From: RGVD01 sp040403075
GTDB lineage: Bacteria > Bacteroidota > Bacteroidia > UKL13-3
Length of the DNA: 13,488 nucleotides
Assembly: GCA_040403075.1 (NCBI GenBank)
Contig: JBBALJ010000083.1
Span: forward strand, 1 to 13,488
Reading direction: 5' to 3'
Position numbers and translations under genes: made by a program. A model generated the notes under the pieces. The model worked only from the letters and a program-made list of their open reading frames with translations, was not told where the DNA came from and did not search any database. Shown here one piece after another: positions 7,001 to 13,488 of this stretch (positions are counted from its first letter, which is position 1; the number at the start of each line of letters is the position of its first letter).

Positions 7001-10000
7001 ATTATGCGCAAAATCGACCAAAACGATTTTGAACAAGCCAATATTGATTATATTGAAATTTGGGTGCAAGACCCATTTGCAGACAATCCATCAAGCAGCG
7101 ATAAAGGTTACTTATATTTAAACCTTGGTAATATTTCAGAAGATATTTTGCATGATAACCGCAGATCGGCTGAAAATGGTTTGCCTAAATCTAATGATCC
7201 TGCCCAACAAGCCAGTGCCGATAGTACCACTTGGGGTAGGGTACCTCGTCAGGCTGTGCCTAGTTATGTATTCACGGCTGACGCAGCAGAAAGAGCCAAA
7301 CAAGACGTAGGTTTAGATGGTATTGATGATAATTTGGAGAAAAAATGGTTTGCTGATAATTACTTGAAACAGATTGAGAATGCACCTGGTTTAGGTATCA
7401 ACTCGGATGCCTACAAGAACGCGTCAACAGACCCTTCAAATGATAATTATAGTTATTACCTAAGTGCAGACTATGATGCAAAAGGAAAAGACATTATTTC
7501 GCGCTACCGTAGGTTTAATATGACTCAGGGAAACTCCCCTACAGTGGATCCAAATGCAGCTTACCCTTCAGCTGCAACCAATGTGCCAGACAACGAAGAC
7601 TTAAACAAGGATTATACAGTAAATACGGTTGAAGAATATTTTCAATACAAAATAGAAATTAGTAAGCAGGCGTTGCAGATAGGTAGGAACTTTGTAGCAG
7701 ATACCATTTATACCAACGCTACTTTTGCCAACGGAAACCAAGCTCCAGAAGTATGGTACCAATTGAAAGTACCTGTGCGCGAATACCAGCAAAAAATTGG
7801 TAACATTTCTGATTTTAAATCCATCCGTTTTGCAAGGATGTTTATGCGTGGATTTGAGGATAGCATAACTTTACGATTTGCAAACTTACAACTTGTGAGG
7901 GCCGATTGGCGTAAGTACCAAAACAGCCTAAAACAAGGCGGAGAAGACCAGCCCATCGACCCAACTGATAATACCCAGTTTGTTGTTTCCACTGTAAACA
8001 TTGAAAAAAACCCTTATTATTCAGTACCTCCTGGCATTCAACGCGAAGCAGATTTTAGCTCGCCTCAAACAGTTTATCAAAACGAACAAGCGCTATCCGT
8101 AAAAGTATGTAACCTTGCCGATGGAGACTCAAGAGCGGTGTTTAAAAACATGACCACCGACTTAAGGCAATATGGTAAATTAAGAATGTTTACCCATGCT
8201 GAAGGTACCAATATAAAAGACGATGAGTTAACTGCCTTTATTCGTATTGGTACAGATGCAATCAACAATTATTATGAGTATGAAATTCCTTTAAAAATAT
8301 CTAAATATTCTTCTGGCATTCCTAGTGCTAGAGATGTTTGGCCATTGGCTAATGAAATTACCATTAGCATGGACGAATTAATAAACACAAAAATAGCTAG
8401 AACCAATGCCAATTGGCCATTTACAAGACCTTATGTTCGACAAGAAGGATCAGTAAAATATACGGTTGTAGGTTTGCCTGATTTCAGTCAAGTGCGTGTG
8501 GTGATGATGGGAGTGCGCAATCCGAAGCGTGTTGCTGGAAGTGATGATGATGGCTTACCCAAGTGTGCTGAGGTGTGGTTTAATGAACTCCGAATGACGG
8601 ATTTTAGCACCCGTGGTGGTTGGGCAGCCAATGGAAGGGTAATTGCCAAACTTGCTGATTTTGGAAACGTGCAATTAACAGGAAGTATTGCTACCGTTGG
8701 TTGGGGGGGGATTGATAAAAAATTAAGCGAACGTAGTTTCAACGATAATTACCAATACGATTTTGCAAGTAATTTCGAGTTGGGTAAGTTCTTTCCAAAA
8801 ACCTCAGGCATATCTATTCCATTTTTCTTCTCTTATGGAAATACCATTATCAGGCCATATTACAATCCATTAAATCCTGATACAAGACTTCAAAAAGAAA
8901 TAGATGAAAGTACTAACCCAGAGCACAAAACGCAGATAACAAAAGCTGCAGATGACTTTACATCAAGGCGTAGTTTTAATTTTACCAATGTCCGAAAGAA
9001 CAGGATTGCCATTAAAAAAGCCTATCCATGGGATATTGAAAATTTCAACTTCAGCTATTCATTTGCAGAAACCTTTAGGCGAAATCAAACCATTGAATAC
9101 TCGATATTACAAACCTATAAAGGACAGGTAGGCTATAGCTATACCTTTCCTAATACCACTATTGAGCCATTCAAAAAAATTAAATCAAAAAGCCTCACTT
9201 TAATTAAGGATATTAACTTTAGTTTATTGCCAACCAGTTGGGGTGCTAGGGTTGAAGCAGAAAGAAGATATGGCGAGTTAATCAACAGAAACAACGATAA
9301 CCAAAACACCATCATACAAGCCTTGTACGACAAGAATTTTACCATGCGTAGGTTTTATGAATTGCGATGGGATTTCACCAAAAGTTTGAAATTTAATTAT
9401 ACCGCTACAGCCGATGCACGTATTGATGAACCAATAGGAAAAATTGAAGCAAACACAGCTAGGGCAGATAGCATACAAACCAATTTTTGGAACGGTGGCC
9501 GATTAACAAAATTCGACCAATCTGCGGGAATAAATTATTCGCTTCCTTTGAATAAATTGCCTTATTTGGATTTTATAAGCCAGTCGAGTTATAATTATAC
9601 CACCAATTTCCAATGGTTGCAAGCCCCTCCTGCTGCCGATAGTTTAGGAAGTACAGTTCAAAACTCAAGGCAGCAACAATTCAATTTGGCCTTTAATATG
9701 CCAACGCTTTATAATAAATTCAAGTTTTTACGAGATATTAATGCCCCTGCTACTCCTAAAGACCCTTCAAAAACAAAGAAGACGGAAATAGAGAAAAGTA
9801 CTAAAAACGAAAAAGATAAAAACGGTAAGAAAAAGAAAGAAGATAACGGTCCTGTAAATTATCCTTTCTGGGTGAAAATGCCAGTGAAATTAATTACTAG
9901 TTTGAAGAATCTTCAAGGTTCATATAGCATAACAGACGGTACAACCCTCCCTGGTTTTAAAGTTAAGCCACAATACCTTGGTCAAAATTTTGATAATGGT

Positions 10001-11215
10001 GGACCAGGCTTTGATTTCATTTTTGGCTACCAAAATGATGATTATAGATTTAAAGCCGCGCAAAATGGTTGGCTTAGTGGCGATCCAAGGGTAGTGAATC
10101 CTTACTTGCAAAATCACCAAGAAAGACTAGATGGAAGAGCCACCTTAGATCCTTTTGATGATTTTAGAGTGACGATTAATGTGGGCAAAACCACATCATT
10201 AAGCACCACTTCTTTTTTTAGGTTTGACCCAGATAGTAATAGATATCGTGACTTTGGGCCTGTTCAAGAGCAAGGAACGTATTCAATTACATACAATACT
10301 TTCTTAACAAGTTTCTCTTCGGAGGGAAGCGATGGAATATCAGAGGTGTTTAAAACCTTTTCTGAAAATAGAAAAATAATTGCAGATAGGTTAGGAAATG
10401 CAAAGGGTATTAACCAAAAAGATACGGCTAATTTCCCTGTGGGCTATGGTCCATACTCTCAGGATGTGCTCATTCCAGCATTCTTAGCAGCATATAGTGG
10501 TGCTGATGCTAAAAACATTGAACTGACAGCCTTCCCTAAAATCCCATTGCCTAACTGGAATATTAGCTACAGTGGCTTATCCAAAATTCCACTTATTAAG
10601 GAGTATGCAAGCAATGTAAATATTACACATGCCTATACCTCACAATATACAGTAGGTGGTTTCCAAACACAAATAGATACCTCAAGACAGTTAAATGTTT
10701 CAAGTGATTATCAACCTCATTATATCATTAGAAATATAGCCATTACTGAACGTTGGGGACCACTCATTGGCATTGATGTAACGCTTACTAATAACTTAAC
10801 CACAGGTATTAAATATAACAAGGATAGGTCGCTAAACTTTGCATTGGGTAACCGTCAATTGAGCGAGTTGAATGCTGACGAAATTGTATATAGTTTGGGT
10901 TACCGAACCAAGAAGCTAACCTTGCCATTTAAAATTCAAGGCCGCAGAAGGGTTTTGGAAAATGATATTAATTTTAGGGTTGATTTTTCTATCAGGGACA
11001 ATGTAACGAAAATTCGTAACTTAGATGTACCAACAAATGCACCTGTCACAGGTCAGATGGTTTATTCATTTAAGCCAACCATCGATTACATGATCAATGA
11101 GAAACTAACCCTTAGTATTTTCTACGACAGACGTCAGACGAATCCATACACTAGTGGGTCTTTCCCAACCATCATCACTAGTGGTGGATTTAAGTTAAGG
11201 TATACTATACAGTAG
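4031..11215 (+). CDS. sprA: T9SS outer-membrane translocon SprA (Sov)
   Basis: A 2394-residue protein, close to known SprA lengths (about 2,400). SprA is a very large single-chain outer-membrane beta-barrel that forms the protein-conducting channel of the type IX secretion system; cargo carries C-terminal T9SS signals. The first 30 or so residues (basic, then YFFSFALILAFGW) fit a signal peptide. Conserved SprA segments visible include RPRGTAELIFQGNFND (from residue 169) followed by GDKLKVNLNYDTEATFEFEN, a LDDFEAS motif (Asp851) and a C-terminal strand ending GGFKLRYTIQ. A Lys/Glu-rich, low-complexity stretch lies at about 1911-1939. The start is TTG at 4031: the frame is closed upstream by TAA at 4019 and the next in-frame Met comes after the signal peptide. 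The frame is open throughout, despite a G8 tract at 8703-8710. The gene follows ruvA by 16 bases, and its last 11 bases overlap the convergent DUF2007 gene. No other T9SS gene is in the window. Confidence 0.96.
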   Translation: MFRSNKIKHIKYFFSFALILAFGWKATSRHVVRRNRDFIVLPPDSGKQNTPSNIKLPYPIKDRKPYETNPPKNPFDLAEPANIKNKYQLDPNSNNYNYSSKVGKLDYRMPGSTPIKSQLQKDNKRLTKDYFKQRAQANNFVKGNSLIPPIVANNKIFDKIFGSGVIDIRPRGTAELIFQGNFNDVKNPALSPRMQSTGQFDFRQKIQLNVAGSVGDKLKVNLNYDTEATFEFENQMKLDYAGKEDDIIKKIELGNVSLPLNSSLIQGSQSLFGVKSTMQFGKMTVTTVFSQQRGKTTETEIAGGAQTTKFDIQAHDYDMNRHYFLSQYFRDNYERSLANLPIINSQVNITRIEVWVTNRSGVFEQSRDVIGFADLGESEKTINQNWVKNPSVKLGNAANGLIGYLYGHGNSLNTDTSGTKSVKTALRRSFEIQNQILKDESQTKLAPISEYQIVNYSRQLNASEFTWNRNLGYISLNQALTNDDVLNVAYEGTIGGIPFKVGEFSQDLPTDPSNPNVLHLKMLKGPSMRPDLVSWSLMMKNIYSLGSYNIAAKDFKLNVIYADDPSGADLNYLPVKNEPLLTGKPLLTALNLDNMNTMQERAPDGLYDWIEGITVQSSTGRIIFPVLEPFGKYLEKKFLTDATKARYYCFFELYDSTKFSAIQLPQYDKFFIRGSYTGAANNEIPLNSTNVPKGSVRVTANGAPLTENVDFIVDYNLGRVKIVNTQLLNSGAVIRVSSESNNLFQVQQKTLMGARFDYKESKDLLLGGTLMYLTERPLTPKVNIGEEPISNLVVGLDGTYKRESRFLTKMVDRLPFIETKEPSNITLSGEYAQLIPGIQSSLAQSGTAYLDDFEASETPFDLRMGSYWALASTPQGQPDLFPEGDLYNSYQYNFRRANLSWYTIASTFYRNDTYTPEHIKGDPNAISNHRMREVLQTEIFRKKQIQQGLPATLPTFDLTFYPSERGPYNFNVKDLNFDGSLKNPKSNWGGIMRKIDQNDFEQANIDYIEIWVQDPFADNPSSSDKGYLYLNLGNISEDILHDNRRSAENGLPKSNDPAQQASADSTTWGRVPRQAVPSYVFTADAAERAKQDVGLDGIDDNLEKKWFADNYLKQIENAPGLGINSDAYKNASTDPSNDNYSYYLSADYDAKGKDIISRYRRFNMTQGNSPTVDPNAAYPSAATNVPDNEDLNKDYTVNTVEEYFQYKIEISKQALQIGRNFVADTIYTNATFANGNQAPEVWYQLKVPVREYQQKIGNISDFKSIRFARMFMRGFEDSITLRFANLQLVRADWRKYQNSLKQGGEDQPIDPTDNTQFVVSTVNIEKNPYYSVPPGIQREADFSSPQTVYQNEQALSVKVCNLADGDSRAVFKNMTTDLRQYGKLRMFTHAEGTNIKDDELTAFIRIGTDAINNYYEYEIPLKISKYSSGIPSARDVWPLANEITISMDELINTKIARTNANWPFTRPYVRQEGSVKYTVVGLPDFSQVRVVMMGVRNPKRVAGSDDDGLPKCAEVWFNELRMTDFSTRGGWAANGRVIAKLADFGNVQLTGSIATVGWGGIDKKLSERSFNDNYQYDFASNFELGKFFPKTSGISIPFFFSYGNTIIRPYYNPLNPDTRLQKEIDESTNPEHKTQITKAADDFTSRRSFNFTNVRKNRIAIKKAYPWDIENFNFSYSFAETFRRNQTIEYSILQTYKGQVGYSYTFPNTTIEPFKKIKSKSLTLIKDINFSLLPTSWGARVEAERRYGELINRNNDNQNTIIQALYDKNFTMRRFYELRWDFTKSLKFNYTATADARIDEPIGKIEANTARADSIQTNFWNGGRLTKFDQSAGINYSLPLNKLPYLDFISQSSYNYTTNFQWLQAPPAADSLGSTVQNSRQQQFNLAFNMPTLYNKFKFLRDINAPATPKDPSKTKKTEIEKSTKNEKDKNGKKKKEDNGPVNYPFWVKMPVKLITSLKNLQGSYSITDGTTLPGFKVKPQYLGQNFDNGGPGFDFIFGYQNDDYRFKAAQNGWLSGDPRVVNPYLQNHQERLDGRATLDPFDDFRVTINVGKTTSLSTTSFFRFDPDSNRYRDFGPVQEQGTYSITYNTFLTSFSSEGSDGISEVFKTFSENRKIIADRLGNAKGINQKDTANFPVGYGPYSQDVLIPAFLAAYSGADAKNIELTAFPKIPLPNWNISYSGLSKIPLIKEYASNVNITHAYTSQYTVGGFQTQIDTSRQLNVSSDYQPHYIIRNIAITERWGPLIGIDVTLTNNLTTGIKYNKDRSLNFALGNRQLSELNADEIVYSLGYRTKKLTLPFKIQGRRRVLENDINFRVDFSIRDNVTKIRNLDVPTNAPVTGQMVYSFKPTIDYMINEKLTLSIFYDRRQTNPYTSGSFPTIITSGGFKLRYTIQ

Positions 11216-11423
11216 TTAAATCATCTTCTATATTACCAATCAAAGATTTGGCTCGAAGTACATCCTCTGAAGGGCAATATAGTTCCACTTCTCCGAAGGC
11301 ATAGCTGCTATCTTTTTTGTTCAATTCAACACATTCAATCCCTTCTTCTATCAGCATGCCTTTTATAATTTCTGCTGTATAGAAATTAGATGTCCTAAAT
11401 ATTTTTGTCCAATTATTCTCCAT
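11205..11423 (-). CDS. DUF2007-family small protein
   Basis: A 72-residue soluble protein with the DUF2007 (putative 'signal transducing protein') pattern: KIFRTSNFYTAEIIKGMLIEEGIECVELN near the N-terminus, then a second strand-rich half with GEVELYCPSEDVLRAKSLI. The family is short, compact and of unknown biochemical role; the 'signal transducing' label is only a database name. It starts at ATG 11423, inside the end of the CPBP protease gene (11-base overlap), which implies one mRNA and translational coupling. Its TAG (11207-11205) lies within the sprA 3' end, giving an 11-base convergent overlap. Family confidence is good; function is unknown. Confidence 0.85.
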   Translation of the reverse strand: MENNWTKIFRTSNFYTAEIIKGMLIEEGIECVELNKKDSSYAFGEVELYCPSEDVLRAKSLIGNIEDDLTTV

Positions 11424-12357
11424 GGCTGTATAGGTATTTATATTTTAATCGGTGCATGTACCAAACTATACCCACACAAGCAGCAAAGCTTAGCAATGTA
11501 ATAATCCAAGGGAAAGTATAGGTATCGCTCAACATCTCCACATTCATGTTTTGTTGCTCAAAATAACTCACCATCACCGCCACAAAATTATTAGTGAAAT
11601 GTGCTACTACACTTACCCAAATATTTCCTGAATAAGCAAAGGCATAGCCCAATAGAACACCTAAAGCTAAGCGTGGAAGGAAACCATAAAACTGTCCATG
11701 AAAGGCGCTAAACATTATGGCTGCAAACCATACCGAGATATGTATGTTTTGAAAACACAAACGAGCAAAGTTTTGTAAGCAAGCTCTAAAAAAGATTTCT
11801 TCTGTGATAGCAGGTAAGAGCGCAATAACAAAAACATTAAACATCAAATCACCCACAGAACTTACTTTTACAAATGCTTTGGTTAATTGTTCAGCTTGAT
11901 TTTCCATAGCCCTGATGTTGGCTTCAAGTTGGGCAAATTGCTCGGGAAAAGTTAGGTGTTGGTTGATTTGATAAAGCCAAGCTACCAATGGCGAAGCCAG
12001 TATTATCAAGCCAATGGCCATAAAATACGTATAGGTTTTACTAGGTCTATTTATTTGCAAAAACGAAATGGCCTTTTGATTGATAGCCTTTGAAAACAAA
12101 AATGCAGGAACCAAAAACCCACCAATAGAGGCAAATACCTGAAACAATTTTAAAGCCAACATTTCACGACTTGACACATCGGGTTTACTTAAAATATTGG
12201 TCATGTCTTGTACATCCACTCCCAAAAGGTATTTGCTGATAAACATACCCAAAGCAGAGCCCATCACCATAAAAACCAATACCATACCGCCCAAAATAAG
12301 GGTACGTGAGAAGAAAAATACCAATCGGTTATTGTACAATTTAGAAAACTCTGTCAT
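11413..12357 (-). CDS. CPBP (Abi/CAAX-like) intramembrane metalloprotease
   Basis: A 314-residue polytopic inner-membrane protein with the three CPBP-family motifs: EExxxR in AITEEIFFRACLQNF (Glu186, Glu187, Arg191), FxxxH in FSAFH (Phe216, His220) and HxxxN in HFTNN (His253, Asn257). These residues form the glutamate/histidine catalytic site of the Rce1-type fold. Likely membrane segments are at about 18-45, 70-90, 112-130, 168-184, 206-222, 226-245, 247-266 and 283-300. Residues 134-162 between the third and fourth are polar and rich in Glu and Gln. Bacterial CPBP proteins have varied roles (peptide maturation, bacteriocin self-immunity, membrane-protein regulation); no substrate is evident here. 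The next gene, DUF2007, starts within its last codons. It is divergent from dusB across 97 bases. ATG at 12357 is the natural start (MTEFSKLYNNRLVFFF). Confidence 0.92.
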   Translation of the reverse strand: MTEFSKLYNNRLVFFFSRTLILGGMVLVFMVMGSALGMFISKYLLGVDVQDMTNILSKPDVSSREMLALKLFQVFASIGGFLVPAFLFSKAINQKAISFLQINRPSKTYTYFMAIGLIILASPLVAWLYQINQHLTFPEQFAQLEANIRAMENQAEQLTKAFVKVSSVGDLMFNVFVIALLPAITEEIFFRACLQNFARLCFQNIHISVWFAAIMFSAFHGQFYGFLPRLALGVLLGYAFAYSGNIWVSVVAHFTNNFVAVMVSYFEQQNMNVEMLSDTYTFPWIITLLSFAACVGIVWYMHRLKYKYLYSHGE

Positions 12358-12374
12358 GTGTAATTTTTATTATT

Positions 12375-12403
12375 CCAATGAAAGCCATTGCTTCTTTCAT
12401 CGG
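12375..12403. promoter_or_regulatory. Small inverted repeat in the CPBP-dusB divergent gap
   Basis: ATGAAAG (12378-12384) and CTTTCAT (12394-12400) form a 7-base inverted repeat around a 9-base loop, extended by CC/GG (12375-12376 and 12402-12403) across one mismatch. It could be an operator or a hairpin in the CPBP leader; with only 7 bases in AT-rich DNA it may also be chance. Confidence 0.25.
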
Positions 12404-12422
12404 AAATTGAAATTAAATGGAT

Positions 12423-12430
12423 TAGATTTG
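12423..12430 (+). promoter_or_regulatory. Candidate -7 box for dusB
   Basis: TAGATTTG is an exact TAnnTTTG match, 24 bases before the TTG start of dusB, which would give a leader of about 18 bases. No good TTTG -33 box lies at the right distance. Confidence 0.45.
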
Positions 12431-12454
12431 CCCGCAAAATAAGCTATTTTAATC

Positions 12455-13459
12455 TTGGTAAAAATTGGAAATATAGAATTGCCTGAATTCCCCCTTCTGC
12501 TAGCGCCTATGGAAGATGTGAGCGACCCACCTTTTCGTGCGGTATGCAAGGCCAAAGGCGCAGACCTTATGTACACTGAATTTATTTCAAGTGAAGGTTT
12601 GATTCGTCATGCCATGAAAAGCAAGCAAAAGCTAGATATTTTCGATTATGAGCGCCCCATAGGTATTCAAATATTTGGTGGTGATGAAGAGGCCATGACC
12701 ATTGCCACGCAGATAGTTGATACTACACAACCTGATTTGGTGGATATAAATTTTGGATGTCCTGTGAAAAAAGTAGTGTGCAAAGGAGCAGGTGCAGGGG
12801 TTTTGAAGGATGTTCCACTCATGGAAAGATTAACCAAAGCGGTGGTAAACTCCACCTTATTACCAGTTACGGTTAAAACACGTTTAGGTTGGGATGATAC
12901 CACAAAGAACATTGAAGACGTAGCTGAGAGGCTACAAGATGTGGGCATCAAAGCCTTGAGTATTCATGGCCGCACACGTACCCAAATGTATAAAGGCGAA
13001 GCTGATTGGACCTTGATAGCCAAAGTGAAAAACAATCCCCGCATTCACATTCCTATTTTTGGTAATGGAGATATTGATAGCCCTCAAAAAGCACTTGAAT
13101 ATAAAAATCGCTATGGTGTTGATGGGGTTATGATTGGTCGTGCCGCTATTGGCTATCCTTGGATATTTAACGAAATAAAACACTATATAAAAACAGGTGA
13201 ATTGCTTGCCCCACCAAGCATTGCCGATAGGGTTGATGTGGTGAAAAAACACCTCGACTTTTCTGTAAAATGGAAAAATGATGTGGTGGGTATTTTTGAA
13301 ATGCGACCGCACTATAGCCAATATTTTAAAGGCATAGCCAATTTTAAAGAATACCGCATGAAATTAGTAATGGCCCCTACCCAACAAGACGTGCATGAAG
13401 CCTTGGATGAAGTATTAGAGGTGTTTAGTGAGAATGCTATTGCTGGTGCGGTTTTGTAA
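12455..13459 (+). CDS. dusB: tRNA-dihydrouridine synthase (DusB type)
   Basis: A 334-residue FMN-dependent enzyme that reduces uridine to dihydrouridine in tRNA using NADPH. The TIM-barrel signature is complete: LAPMEDVSDPPFR (16-28, FMN-binding loop), NFGCP with catalytic Cys102, KVVCKGAGAGVL (106-117), KTRLGWD (141-147, FMN-contacting Lys), HGRTR (171-175), GNGDI (203-207) and GRAAIGYPWIF (228-238). The C-terminal helical tRNA-binding domain follows, with RPHYSQYFKG at 284-293. The start is TTG at 12455, because MVKIGNIELPEFPLLLAPM is the family's normal N-terminus and no ATG precedes it in frame. The last codons (AIAGAVL) coincide with half of a repeat continued downstream, so the extreme C-terminus may be repeat-derived. 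The DusB subclass call is from overall motif context; the Dus family call is firm. Confidence 0.95.
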   Translation: MVKIGNIELPEFPLLLAPMEDVSDPPFRAVCKAKGADLMYTEFISSEGLIRHAMKSKQKLDIFDYERPIGIQIFGGDEEAMTIATQIVDTTQPDLVDINFGCPVKKVVCKGAGAGVLKDVPLMERLTKAVVNSTLLPVTVKTRLGWDDTTKNIEDVAERLQDVGIKALSIHGRTRTQMYKGEADWTLIAKVKNNPRIHIPIFGNGDIDSPQKALEYKNRYGVDGVMIGRAAIGYPWIFNEIKHYIKTGELLAPPSIADRVDVVKKHLDFSVKWKNDVVGIFEMRPHYSQYFKGIANFKEYRMKLVMAPTQQDVHEALDEVLEVFSENAIAGAVL

Positions 13460-13488
13460 TCATTGCTGGTGCGGTTTTGCAAACCGCA
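13439..13488. repeat. 18-bp direct repeat with palindrome at the dusB 3' end
   Basis: ATTGCTGGTGCGGTTTTG occurs exactly twice, at 13439-13456 (last sense codons of dusB) and 13462-13479 (just after its stop), with a 23-base period. The second copy runs into TGCGGTTTTGCAAACCGCA (13470-13488), with 8-base arms around a 3-base centre, cut by the window edge. It could work as an RNA hairpin downstream of dusB, but no T-tract is visible. It looks like an interspersed palindromic element rather than a dedicated terminator. Confidence 0.7.

Noticed and set aside
4031..11215. A frameshifted or split sprA, suspected because of the G8 tract and its great length
   Set aside because: The frame is open from signal peptide to terminal beta-strand and the length matches known SprA proteins.
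12423..12454. A riboswitch or structured leader upstream of dusB
   Set aside because: The predicted leader is only about 18-30 bases, too short for a known riboswitch, and no conserved stem is visible.
12667..13321. Minus-strand frames opposite dusB (12667-12951 and 12932-13321)
   Set aside because: They are shadows of dusB, whose frame carries every Dus motif.

Overview
The window is AT-rich DNA from the chromosome of a member of the Bacteroidota. The main evidence is a full-length, SprA/Sov-type outer-membrane translocon of the type IX secretion system (T9SS), a system known only from that phylum and close relatives. A second line of evidence is promoter-like TAnnTTTG (-7) boxes, and there are few Shine-Dalgarno sequences. 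I cannot fix the genus.

Layout, left to right. (1) Positions 1-1285, minus strand: a polytopic membrane protein of unknown function is followed, with a 3-base TTG/TGA overlap, by the 5' part of a THEP1-like P-loop NTPase that runs off the left edge. (2) Positions 1393-2793, plus strand: a beta-CASP metallo-beta-lactamase RNA hydrolase, transcribed divergently from the membrane protein and carrying the best promoter in the window. (3) Positions 2794-3011: a convergent gap holding three copies of an interspersed repeat that can fold into a hairpin. (4) Positions 3012-3371, minus strand: a small secreted protein with MORN-like (YwqK-type) repeats. (5) Positions 3430-11215, plus strand: ruvA (GTG start) and then sprA (apparent TTG start) 16 bases later, probably one transcript. 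(6) Positions 11205-12357, minus strand: a CPBP/Abi-family intramembrane protease and a DUF2007 protein, overlapping by 11 bases; the DUF2007 gene also overlaps the sprA 3' end by 11 bases. (7) Positions 12455-13459, plus strand: the tRNA-dihydrouridine synthase dusB (TTG start), whose last codons form half of a palindromic repeat continuing to the window edge.

Most genes are conserved housekeeping or envelope functions: RNA processing (beta-CASP), Holliday-junction branch migration (RuvA), tRNA modification (DusB) and protein export (SprA). No phage, transposase, CRISPR array, tRNA or rRNA is visible. The most open questions are the membrane protein/THEP1 pair, the CPBP/DUF2007 pair, translation initiation of sprA, the G8 tract inside sprA and the two intergenic repeat families. 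I found no clear evidence of a wholly new multi-gene system; the membrane protein/NTPase pair is the best candidate and is cut by the window edge.
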